Virus record (IMG/VR): IMGVR_UViG_3300029319_000293
Location: 1-31,008 of that record
Length of the DNA stretch: 31,008 bases
Source: a virus
Reading direction: 5' to 3' (one strand)
Shown: piece by piece, positions 17,624-26,404 of the stretch
Position numbering within the stretch: the first letter of the stretch is position 1
Layout: the number at the start of each line of letters is the position of its first letter
Position numbers and translations under genes: made by a program
Notes under the pieces: model-generated
The model's input: the letters and a program-made list of their open reading frames with translations, nothing else
Databases searched by the model: none
What the model was told of the DNA's origin: nothing

Positions 17624-19371
17624 AGAAAGGATTACTTCTTATATTTATGCTAGCTCTGCCTTTAGCCTTTCAAGTGCCACCATTAGAAGTAATGAAACTT
17701 AAAACATTTGATTATTTAGTGCCCGATCAAGAACCAAGTGGGTTTTTCACTATACTTAATATAAGTGAGGATGATGTACAAGAGGAGGGAGGTTGGCCCT
17801 TACCTAGATCAAGATTAGCAGAAATAAACCAACAACTTATAAACAAGGGTGCCCTTGGTGTAGGTTGGGTGTTATCCTTTATAGATAAAGACCGGTTCGG
17901 TGGTGATGAAAAGTTAGCTGTTTCGTTCAATCAGTTCCCCATTGTAGTCGCCACCTTCCAGTCTCAAAACGGCATTTATCCTAAGCCAACTGGAACCGTC
18001 ATCTTGGGACCTGATGTGTCTGGCTATCCATTAGATGGTTACATACCAAATATTGATTTGATTGCTAATAATGCTTTTGAAGGTATGGTATCAGCACCAG
18101 TAGATATAGATAATTTAGTAAGAAGAGTACCTTTGCTATATCAAATACCTGGGGGTTGGGTGCCTAGTTTCGGCACACAAGTCTTAAAGGTGCTAGCAGG
18201 TGCAGATACATATGTTATAAAAACAAACGAGTTTGGTATTGAGCAAATAAGAGTCAAAGGTATACCTGAAATACCTACAGACAAGCTAGGCCGTAAATGG
18301 ATAAGTTGGGTAGATACACCTACGACAACTTTAGATGAAATGGATGTGCAAAATAAATTTGTTTTTGTAGGTGTAACCGCTAAAGGGATTTTACCAACTT
18401 TAGCAACACCCAAAGATTTATTAATGCCACATGAGATCCAAGCTGCTTTAGCAGAGTCAATCCTGATAGAAAACAGTCCTATGATACCTGATTGGCATTT
18501 AGGTGCAGAATTGTTAATTTTAATAATTTTTTGCTTTCTTATTTGGCTTCTAACGCAATCTTTTGGAATTACAGGTGGTTTAGTATCATTTTCTACCATC
18601 TTTTTGTCTACGGCTGTAATAGGCACCCAGATTGTAAAAAGAGGTATTTTATTGGATTTTACCTACACTTTAGTAGCAGAATTTGTGACTGCAGCTACAT
18701 CTTTTTATTTGAACTTCAGAAAACAATATAAATTACGTCAAGAAATCAAAAAACAATTCGAGCATTATTTAGATCCTGCCCAAGTTAAAAGATTACAGGA
18801 TAATCCCAACCTACTAAAGTTAGGTGGTGAAAAAAGATATTGTACATATCTGTTTACAGATGTGAGAGGTTTTACTGCCTTGTCTGAAAAACTAGAACCG
18901 CAAGAGGTGACGGCTATCATGAATCAAGCTTTGACAATACAAGCTGATGCGGTCCAAAAATATGGAGGTATGGTCGATAAGTATATAGGTGATGCGATGA
19001 TGGCAATATTTAATGCACCATTAGATTTACATAATCACGAAGAAAGAGCTATACAAGCAGCGCTTCAAATAAGAGACGACATGCAAGCAGCAGGGTTAGA
19101 TATTGCAATTGGTATTGGTTTAAATTCAGGGCCGTCAGTTGTAGGTAATTTAGGTAGTTCTTCACGCTTCGATTATACAGCTATAGGTGATGCTGTAAAT
19201 ACTGCAGCACGATTAGAATCAGCGACTAAAGAAGCTGGTGTAGATCTATTGATTGGTGAATCTACTGCTAAGGCTCTAATCGGCACACCAACAAAAAAAC
19301 CGCTACGCAGACTCGACAGTATAAATGTTAAAGGCAAAAGTAAAAAACTGGGTATTTATACTATGGACTAA
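17620..19371 (+). CDS. CHASE2-domain class III adenylate cyclase
   Basis: The 583-residue protein has an N-terminal membrane anchor (~4-17), an extracytoplasmic CHASE2 sensor (~20-285), three membrane helices (~293-365), and a cytoplasmic class III cyclase domain (~400-575). Catalytic residues are intact: metal ligands Asp414 (FTDVRGFT) and Asp458 (DKYIGD), substrate-selecting Lys454 and Thr520 (DYTAIGD), and transition-state Asn527 and Arg531 (VNTAARLE). The Lys/Thr pair is typical of bacterial adenylate rather than guanylate cyclases. It should make cAMP in the host cytoplasm in response to a periplasmic cue, perhaps through the FecR protein upstream. Full-length sensor cyclases are very unusual in phages. 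It converges with the minus virion genes, overlapping by 11 nt. Confidence 0.9.
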   Translation: MKKGLLLIFMLALPLAFQVPPLEVMKLKTFDYLVPDQEPSGFFTILNISEDDVQEEGGWPLPRSRLAEINQQLINKGALGVGWVLSFIDKDRFGGDEKLAVSFNQFPIVVATFQSQNGIYPKPTGTVILGPDVSGYPLDGYIPNIDLIANNAFEGMVSAPVDIDNLVRRVPLLYQIPGGWVPSFGTQVLKVLAGADTYVIKTNEFGIEQIRVKGIPEIPTDKLGRKWISWVDTPTTTLDEMDVQNKFVFVGVTAKGILPTLATPKDLLMPHEIQAALAESILIENSPMIPDWHLGAELLILIIFCFLIWLLTQSFGITGGLVSFSTIFLSTAVIGTQIVKRGILLDFTYTLVAEFVTAATSFYLNFRKQYKLRQEIKKQFEHYLDPAQVKRLQDNPNLLKLGGEKRYCTYLFTDVRGFTALSEKLEPQEVTAIMNQALTIQADAVQKYGGMVDKYIGDAMMAIFNAPLDLHNHEERAIQAALQIRDDMQAAGLDIAIGIGLNSGPSVVGNLGSSSRFDYTAIGDAVNTAARLESATKEAGVDLLIGESTAKALIGTPTKKPLRRLDSINVKGKSKKLGIYTMD

Positions 19372-22300
19372 GTATAGGACCAAAACCTAATTGTGCTTCA
19401 CGATCTAAGACTGATGTAGGGTCAGTTTGTGGGATACCGTAGCTAGAAAGATCAGGTATTGGCATATCAACGCTTTGTGTCGCTCTAACTCCTGTATTAA
19501 TTAATTGACGTGCTTGTTCTGTATTTGTTAAATCCGCAACTTCGCTTCTTACAGTTTCATTAACAGCATCTACACCTCTAGCGACTTCTCTTGTTAGATA
19601 TTGTCTTATACCCCTGTCAAAATAATCAAAAACTGTTTGTATAGAATTTTTATCGGTTGAAGCCATCATCCTTACTAGGGTTGGATTCGATAAAGCACCA
19701 CGTAATAATATTATACCAAAAGCCAAGGGTATAGCGTTTAAATTTAAGAACCCTACAGCCAAAGAAGCCGCAATAAGTCCACCTGCAGCAGCTCCCCTAC
19801 CTGCTTCTCCTTTTGTTAAAACATCTAATGTATTTGCTAAATGTCTCAAACTCCTTTTTGTCTCTACACCAAACATCGCTGTTAATGTTTCGTCTCCATA
19901 AGAATCTAAGGCACTTGACAATGCTTGAGGTTTAAATATATCTGTTACTTCTCCTTTGGTACCAGGTTTAATACCGGTTCTTAATAATTTATCCATGCTA
20001 GCATTTTGTATTTCTAGGAAAGCATCAGGGCTAATTAATTTTTTAATTTTTTCTATATTATCAGCTCCTCTAGGTGTAAATACCTTACTTACTACTTCTT
20101 CCGCTGTAGCATCAGGTAATCTTTCTGATATAAATTTATTAGCTTCAAAAGCTTCTTTGCTTGCTTGCGCTTCTGCTTTAGTTTTAAGAGCAGATAAAAA
20201 ATCTTCGCCTGCTGTACCGAGGCCAGCATAACCTGATCGGTTTTTTGATATCATAGGTAACAAGTCTAATATCTCATCTGATTTTATTTTCGGGTTAATT
20301 TTTACTAAATCATCTGCCAAATTTTGTATGTTTGCTGCATTTTGTGTGCCGAAAAGTTCTTCTAATTTACGTGAATCATTTCTTTGAAAATCTTTCATGA
20401 ACTTACCAAAATCATTAAATCTAATTGTGTTTGTTGTTGAGTCTAACGATTCCTTAAAAGCGTCTTTAAAAAATTGCTGTTGCATTATAAATTTTGTTTC
20501 AGCTTCGACATTAGTTGGGGTAACGTTTGCTACTTTTTGCGAAATATTTTTGGTGTATTGATCGTATTCTCTCATATTAGCGAATATGTCTCTTAAATCT
20601 TTGTATTGGCCCCTAATAAATATATCGTCGTATACAGCATCAGCATTCGGCGCACCTAATTTACTCTCTAATTGTAATTTTTTAATTTTCACATTATCAA
20701 AAAAACTATTTTTTTGTGCATATTCCTTATTGAGTTCTCTAAGTTCATCCGTTAATGTTGCAATTCTTTGTGCCTTTCTTGGGCTCAAAGGACGAGGATC
20801 TATTATTTGACCGTCCATATCACGCACTATGCCGTACTTATTAGGGTTAGCAAGATCGTCAAAGAAACCTCCATCTCTGCCTATACCAAAAATTGGATCA
20901 TCTATAATTGGTTTCGGTATGCCATCTTCTGCTGAAACGATATATCGATCAAATCCTAATTCATTTGCCATGGTTTGATACATTTTATTTACAGGACCTC
21001 TACTTAAATCAGTATATTTATATTTTCTGAGTCTTTTATTCAAATCAATTATGTTTGAAAATTTAAGTGCTTTTGGATTTCTGACTAGTGTTTCCAACCT
21101 TTTTAATTCGTTATCAAAGTCTGTCAAAGCTTGTTTTGGTAAATCACCAGGTTGTGAAAATGAAGCACCATAAGCGTTTAATTCTTCATCTAACTTACGT
21201 CTGATTGTTTTTAGTCTAATACCTAAAAGAGTCGCTATTTTTTTTTGCTCTACGCTAGCTCTGCCAGTTGGAGTGGTCCCTATTGCTTCGTTAAATTTAT
21301 CATCTAAGGCACGATAAGCAGCTCCCATAGTGTTATCTATTGCCATACGAGCTCTATCCATATTTTCAACTAAAAGCTCTCCGAACTGTTTTTGTCCTAT
21401 AGAATCTCCATAAATGCCTACTTGTGATATATCCTCTGCAATATTATTTAAAGCAACCTCAAGTTCTTTATTTGTCTTAAATACTAGATTATCTAGTTCA
21501 GCTTTCTTATTTGTTATTGATTTATCTATGCTTATTTTTGCCTCACCACTTATGCCACTTCGAAGAACGTCTTTATAATACGCTGGATAAGCATTAGTTT
21601 TTGCTTGCATGTCATCAACAATTCTGCTTATTTGATTTTCGAGATTTTTGATATTTCCTCTTGTTCTTGTGTTGCCAAGAATAGATTCCATAATTTGTTG
21701 GAACCTGCCTGGCAAAGATTTACCTAAACCAGCTTGACTAACAACATAAGCAACTGGTGTAAGCCTAATAGCGCCAGGTTGATAACCACTTTTGTCGTAA
21801 TCGTATTTTTTGACGGCTGCTTCTATTTCTTTTCTTGTTGCTAGTCTGTTGAGATCTTCATCTAGTTTTTGTAAATCTTGTAAATCACGACCAGCAGCTG
21901 CTTCTCTTTGTAGTCTGTTAGTAGCTTTCGGTGCAGATTTTCCCAAAGTATTAGCATATAAGACTCCAATACCCTCACCAATACCTTGTCCCAAACCGCC
22001 TAATAGAAACTCTCCACTTACTTCACCTAAAACTTCACCTGAGCTTTGCTTTTGATAACCTTGCAAATAATCTACGGCTTCTTCTACACCTTTACCTGCA
22101 GCAGAACCTGCAGCTGCTGTTAAAACATTAGCCGCCCTAGTAGAACCTGCATCACTAAATAAGGTTTTAGATAACTTTTTAGCTGCACCAAATAATTTAA
22201 AAGGTGGTGCCATTGCTATTAACGATCCTATGATAGGTCCTGATATACCAGCAAAATCTGCAAAAGTTGCTCCAATACCTTCGAATCTTCTTGCGTCGAT

Positions 22301-22690
22301 TATTGTGTTAATAGGTAGTCTACTACCGTCAGGTTGTCGTAAATATTTAACCGGCAATCCTAGTCTTCTTAAACCGTCATGTGTGAGTGCCATCTCACCT
22401 TTACTATTATAAGTAAAGCCCTTAGATCCAACTATTTTAGTCGCAACATGCTCCCGTTCTTCTAAAGTTTCTGCTTGTGCCAACTCTGAACGCAAACCTT
22501 GTATATTAGGCACACCTTCATCATAATCAAATAAATAATTATCTAAATATCCTGTTACCTCACGATTTTTGTTGTTAAAAAAATTTACTTGTCTGATGTC
22601 TTCTGTGACTAATGCTCTTGCTTCTTCGGCTGAATTAGCTTCTTTAATTACTTTAGTGCCGTCAGCTAAGGTAACTCTGAATTGGGGCAT
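19361..22690 (-). CDS. Large internal virion (DNA-ejection) protein candidate
   Basis: The 1109-residue protein begins MPQFRVTLADGTKVIKEANS, a short N-terminal module common in phage virion proteins. Ala/Gly-rich hydrophobic stretches follow at about 145-165 and 190-250 (including FAGISGPIIGSLIAMAPPF). A long charged, coiled-coil-like body fills the middle, and another hydrophobic stretch lies near the C-terminus (GLIAASLAVGFLNL, IPLAFGIILLRGAL). Length, order after the tail genes and mixed helical/membrane-active composition resemble podovirus internal core proteins that enter the host envelope during ejection. No lytic transglycosylase motif is visible. This is a role by analogy, not a family hit. 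Confidence 0.65.
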   Translation of the reverse strand: MPQFRVTLADGTKVIKEANSAEEARALVTEDIRQVNFFNNKNREVTGYLDNYLFDYDEGVPNIQGLRSELAQAETLEEREHVATKIVGSKGFTYNSKGEMALTHDGLRRLGLPVKYLRQPDGSRLPINTIIDARRFEGIGATFADFAGISGPIIGSLIAMAPPFKLFGAAKKLSKTLFSDAGSTRAANVLTAAAGSAAGKGVEEAVDYLQGYQKQSSGEVLGEVSGEFLLGGLGQGIGEGIGVLYANTLGKSAPKATNRLQREAAAGRDLQDLQKLDEDLNRLATRKEIEAAVKKYDYDKSGYQPGAIRLTPVAYVVSQAGLGKSLPGRFQQIMESILGNTRTRGNIKNLENQISRIVDDMQAKTNAYPAYYKDVLRSGISGEAKISIDKSITNKKAELDNLVFKTNKELEVALNNIAEDISQVGIYGDSIGQKQFGELLVENMDRARMAIDNTMGAAYRALDDKFNEAIGTTPTGRASVEQKKIATLLGIRLKTIRRKLDEELNAYGASFSQPGDLPKQALTDFDNELKRLETLVRNPKALKFSNIIDLNKRLRKYKYTDLSRGPVNKMYQTMANELGFDRYIVSAEDGIPKPIIDDPIFGIGRDGGFFDDLANPNKYGIVRDMDGQIIDPRPLSPRKAQRIATLTDELRELNKEYAQKNSFFDNVKIKKLQLESKLGAPNADAVYDDIFIRGQYKDLRDIFANMREYDQYTKNISQKVANVTPTNVEAETKFIMQQQFFKDAFKESLDSTTNTIRFNDFGKFMKDFQRNDSRKLEELFGTQNAANIQNLADDLVKINPKIKSDEILDLLPMISKNRSGYAGLGTAGEDFLSALKTKAEAQASKEAFEANKFISERLPDATAEEVVSKVFTPRGADNIEKIKKLISPDAFLEIQNASMDKLLRTGIKPGTKGEVTDIFKPQALSSALDSYGDETLTAMFGVETKRSLRHLANTLDVLTKGEAGRGAAAGGLIAASLAVGFLNLNAIPLAFGIILLRGALSNPTLVRMMASTDKNSIQTVFDYFDRGIRQYLTREVARGVDAVNETVRSEVADLTNTEQARQLINTGVRATQSVDMPIPDLSSYGIPQTDPTSVLDREAQLGFGPILSP

Positions 22691-24138
22691 TAGGTGCCCT
22701 CCACATACTCAATATCTGTTATTGGACCTTGTGTTGGGGATGTTTGTACATCTTCATTAGGATTATATTTAGGTATGAACATAGTTTGAAAATCTTGAAC
22801 TTGTAGAATTTTTTCGATCAACGGACGATTAGCTTCGATGACACCACTACCTCTACCGACGTTACCAAAATATTCAGCATTATTTACGATGACGTCTCTA
22901 TTCTCTCCTAAGCTCAACCTAAAGTTTTTAATGACTTTATCCAATTTATTCCTTATTACTGATGGTGGGGTAGTCGATGTAATACTTCCGAAAATATTAG
23001 CAACAATTTCCCTATCAAGGTTAGATATGGTTCTACCTGATTCTCCGAGCAACTCTCTGATATTTTGTTGTCTAATAGCATCAATCAAAGACTCAGCTTG
23101 CGTCCTTGGATCTATTTGATCAAAAGGTGTATTTAATTCTAAACCAATTGCTGTTTTAGCTTCAGTTGTTAAAGCTCCTAAAAGACCCATCAGACCTGAA
23201 CCCTCAGCTATCTGATCTTTTGCATATTCAAGTTTACCAATATTATCGACAGTAGTTTGATAACGTCTTAAAGCACTACTAATGTTGTTATTTTTCTCAA
23301 CATCCGAAGATGCGTCTGAACTTTTCAAAGGTTCAAACCCACCTAAGCCTGTAAGTTTTTGTTCAAAAGATTCGGAAGGTGCACTTGCTAATCTTTCTGC
23401 TATCGTACCTTTTTCAGGGTCAGGATCAGTTAAAGTTCGTGATAAATTTAACATGAATCTATTAAAATCAGGATTGCTTATTATCTTAGAGACTAAAGGT
23501 TGCTCTTCATAACGTATAACCGTTTCTTCTTTTTTTGTTTTTTTTGGTTGGTCAAATAATTTACCGCTAAGTTTTTTGTCTTTTTGGACTACTGTATCAA
23601 CTGGTTCAACTTCACCCTGTTGCAAACCTCTCAAGGCAGCACCTATCCCTGTACCGGCTGCTGTTCCGAAAGCTACTACACCAGAACCAGTCAATCCAGC
23701 AGATGGTTTACCTTTTTTAAATAAAAATTTAGAAACAGCGTCTACAGCTTTTTTTCCTGCCTTAGATTTAAGTGCAGCCTTGCCTGCTAATCCTAAGACA
23801 CCACCTGTCCCGATTAAAAGTGGTACATTGGTAAAAAAATCACCTGCTGCTTGGAAAGCTTCATTTCTTTTTTGTATATCATATGCTTCTTGTGGATTTC
23901 TTGTAGCTGATAAATTAATATTCACTAAATCATTAACAAGTATTCTACCAAAATCATCCTCTTCTCTGTAGAAAATATCTTGACCCTCTTGTACAAAACC
24001 TTTTTTTGTTGGACTGATCGCCCTGAAACCTGAACCACGACCTAAGATATTTTGTTGTATACGCAAATTTTGGTTTTCTAAAACGGGCTCAGTTTTGCTG
24101 AACATGCTTCTGTTTAAAGGTTCAACTTGGTCACTCAT
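22690..24138 (-). CDS. Putative internal virion protein
   Basis: The 482-residue protein has a glycine/alanine-rich hydrophobic region around residues 95-170 (VPLLIGTGGVLGLAGKAAL, SGVVAFGTAAGTGIGAALRG), which could interact with membranes, and is otherwise charged and helical. It shares one base with the gene downstream and overlaps the gene upstream by 4 nt (24135-24138), so the group is co-translated. No named family is recognised. Position among virion genes suggests a structural or ejection role. Confidence 0.6.
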   Translation of the reverse strand: MSDQVEPLNRSMFSKTEPVLENQNLRIQQNILGRGSGFRAISPTKKGFVQEGQDIFYREEDDFGRILVNDLVNINLSATRNPQEAYDIQKRNEAFQAAGDFFTNVPLLIGTGGVLGLAGKAALKSKAGKKAVDAVSKFLFKKGKPSAGLTGSGVVAFGTAAGTGIGAALRGLQQGEVEPVDTVVQKDKKLSGKLFDQPKKTKKEETVIRYEEQPLVSKIISNPDFNRFMLNLSRTLTDPDPEKGTIAERLASAPSESFEQKLTGLGGFEPLKSSDASSDVEKNNNISSALRRYQTTVDNIGKLEYAKDQIAEGSGLMGLLGALTTEAKTAIGLELNTPFDQIDPRTQAESLIDAIRQQNIRELLGESGRTISNLDREIVANIFGSITSTTPPSVIRNKLDKVIKNFRLSLGENRDVIVNNAEYFGNVGRGSGVIEANRPLIEKILQVQDFQTMFIPKYNPNEDVQTSPTQGPITDIEYVEGT

Positions 24139-25055
24139 GAACCAAAACCTCCTCCAGTAAAAGGATTTGTTGTATAGGAACTAGGACCGAACGGATCAGG
24201 TGTTGGTTTTATTGGTGCTCCCAAAAATCCTCTGTTACTATCTGTTGTATCAGTTGTGCCTGTTGGTACTGTTTGTACAACTCTTGGATCGTATTCAACT
24301 GGATTGTTAAAATTTCCAAAGAAACCGATACCAGCACCTAAACCTAATGCTCTTGGATCAGGTGGTATACCATACTGGCTTTGTATTTGTGACGAGCTGG
24401 CTTGATAACCAGGTAGCATAGCAGAGATGTTACTTAATAGACCTAAGTTTCTACCAACATCTGTAAAGTAAAGACTAGGTGCAAAAGAAGCTAAACCTTG
24501 TTGAAAAGCTGCGCCACGTTCTGCAACGCCTCTATCTTTCATAAGGTTTTCGAAGGCTTGTTGAAAACCTCTAGATCTAATATTACCTAATGCTTGACCT
24601 AACCCTCGACCTAAAGCTTCTGCTCGCTCACCAGCAAATAAACGGCCCCTAGAGCCAAAAGATCCTTCGCCGGCTTGTGCTATACCTTGAGCTCTAGCTG
24701 CAATATCTTGCATACCAGCTTGCTCTACTAGATCATCAATTGTTTGTTCGACAACTCTTTCTTCGAAAGGATCGTAAAATGCACTTATGTCTTCGGGTGT
24801 TACACTATCAAAAGCCCTTTGTCCGTATGCTTCAGCTTGTTGTAAGTAAGGTAGATACATCCCTAACCCACCTTGTATTTGTCCAGCTGCTTGTTTTCCT
24901 GCTGATAAAAGTTGATTGTAAAAGCCTGGTATACCTTGTGAGCCAAAATATAACTGTCTGATTAAAGGGTCTGTTATATTGTCGTACGCAGTTTGACTAG
25001 TAAGCCTAGGATTTAAACTGCCTTGTGGTGAATACATAAATTGATTCTCATCCAT
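24135..25055 (-). CDS. Putative virion protein
   Basis: The 306-residue protein begins MDENQFMYSPQGSLNPRLTS. It contains a helical Gln/Ala-rich core with AFYDPFEERVVEQTIDDLVEQ and the segment FGSRGRLFAGERAEALGRGL, then a low-complexity Gly/Pro/Thr C-terminus. This core is familiar from marine phage virion clusters that lack named functions. It overlaps both neighbours by 1-4 nt. It may be an internal core or tail-associated protein, which cannot be decided here. Confidence 0.6.
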   Translation of the reverse strand: MDENQFMYSPQGSLNPRLTSQTAYDNITDPLIRQLYFGSQGIPGFYNQLLSAGKQAAGQIQGGLGMYLPYLQQAEAYGQRAFDSVTPEDISAFYDPFEERVVEQTIDDLVEQAGMQDIAARAQGIAQAGEGSFGSRGRLFAGERAEALGRGLGQALGNIRSRGFQQAFENLMKDRGVAERGAAFQQGLASFAPSLYFTDVGRNLGLLSNISAMLPGYQASSSQIQSQYGIPPDPRALGLGAGIGFFGNFNNPVEYDPRVVQTVPTGTTDTTDSNRGFLGAPIKPTPDPFGPSSYTTNPFTGGGFGS

Positions 25056-26395
25056 TATGCTTGCCTCTCAAAATATCTCATTAAAGTCATCATATTATCT
25101 GCACCTTTTTCTCTATCAGGTTTACCTGAAGGTACTAGTTGCATTATACCGTTTTTTCCTTTTTTCATGTTCATAGCACCTGCGCCTCTATTGGCTTTTG
25201 CAGTCATCACAAACTCTCCGTCTGACAACATAGCAGGTATGTCATCTGATGTACCTGTACCTGGACCAATAGACTCTCCGCCTACCCGCATATCTAAAAC
25301 TTTTCCACCGTCAGCGAAACCTAAATTAAAACCGCCTATACCACCACCATATACTTGTGGTGTCGCTAAGTCTGGTCGTAAACTATCTCTTATGTCTGTC
25401 ATACCTTTAGCCTCTTTCTCTGCGGCTTTCTCGACGGCTTTGCCATATGCAACCGAAGCTGCAAGTAATCTTGGGTCTATACCACCTTTTTCTGGGTCAA
25501 AAGAATCTTTAAGACTACCAAAGATACCGCCACCACTAGGATCTATACCAAGCACATCATCATAAAAAGAACCGCTTAGACCAGGAAATAGACGTCCTAA
25601 AAAGCCCTGTTGTTGTCCCTCTGGTACTTGTTCACCCTCACCTCTTAAAGAAGCTATACCTTGTCTTATCCTACTAATAGGACCACCTGAGGTTGGTATT
25701 TTAATAACGTTACCTGCAACTATTTTGCTTGGATCTGTTATGTTGTTTGCTTGTGCTAGAGCCTCTACAGTCGTGTTATTTTTTGCTGCTATATTTGATA
25801 AAGTATCACCTGATTGGATAGTATAGTCTTGTGTGCCTGCACCAAAACCTAATGTATCTTTTACGCTCGAAGCAAAGTTCCCTAATGTGTATTTGCTTTT
25901 GTCACCTATTAATTTTTCAAATAAGTTTCCCTCTCTGCCACTTATTTCAGTTATAGAATCCTTAAAACTAGGACCAGCTAAAACCGTTGCGAAGTCACCA
26001 AAATTACCGTCACCTTTTACAATATTAACAGCTGCCTTACCTTTTTGATAAAGTGCAGCAGGTGCTCGCCAAGGCCCTGGAATAAATTGTGCGACTTTTG
26101 TAACAGGATCTAAAATTTTCTTAACACCTTTCCAAGCACTACTAACGGCTTTTTTCAGTTTACTGAACAAACCAAACTCAGGTAGACCAGTCCTAGGATT
26201 AATAGACACATCCTCATCACCAACAACTAAAGTAGAATATTCAAATCCTGCATCATTAAGCTTTTTTTCTAATGATTTGACGAGATCCTTATCTAAGATT
26301 TCAGGTGGTAAGACTAACTCACCTGGACGGACATGCGCTATCTGAGTGTCGCCACCCCTTCCTGCATTTGCTAAAGCCATTATTCCTTGGTTCAT
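25055..26395 (-). CDS. LysM-containing virion protein
   Basis: The 446-residue protein has a LysM domain at ~190-234 (YTIQSGDTLSNIAAKNNTTV, NNITDPSKIVAGNVIKIP), which binds peptidoglycan. The N-terminus carries GGDTQIAHVRPGELVLPPE, and the C-terminus has GPGTGTSDDIPAMLSDGEFV, a motif shared by many marine phage structural proteins. No hydrolase domain is seen, so it probably anchors the virion or ejection apparatus to the host wall instead of cutting it. AAGGAAAAGTT just after the fibre stop supplies the ribosome-binding site. Confidence 0.75.
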   Translation of the reverse strand: MNQGIMALANAGRGGDTQIAHVRPGELVLPPEILDKDLVKSLEKKLNDAGFEYSTLVVGDEDVSINPRTGLPEFGLFSKLKKAVSSAWKGVKKILDPVTKVAQFIPGPWRAPAALYQKGKAAVNIVKGDGNFGDFATVLAGPSFKDSITEISGREGNLFEKLIGDKSKYTLGNFASSVKDTLGFGAGTQDYTIQSGDTLSNIAAKNNTTVEALAQANNITDPSKIVAGNVIKIPTSGGPISRIRQGIASLRGEGEQVPEGQQQGFLGRLFPGLSGSFYDDVLGIDPSGGGIFGSLKDSFDPEKGGIDPRLLAASVAYGKAVEKAAEKEAKGMTDIRDSLRPDLATPQVYGGGIGGFNLGFADGGKVLDMRVGGESIGPGTGTSDDIPAMLSDGEFVMTAKANRGAGAMNMKKGKNGIMQLVPSGKPDREKGADNMMTLMRYFERQA

Positions 26396-26404
26396 AACTT
26401 TTCC

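Noticed and set aside
18141-18626. Minus-strand ORF of 161 codons within the cyclase gene
   Set aside because: It is a reverse-frame shadow inside the strongly conserved CHASE2/membrane coding region.
14594-19371. Host DNA contamination or chimeric assembly explaining the curli cassette
   Set aside because: Holin-like genes upstream overlap the cassette by 20 nt and virion genes downstream overlap it by 11 nt, with the same AT-rich compact style, so a phage location is far more likely.
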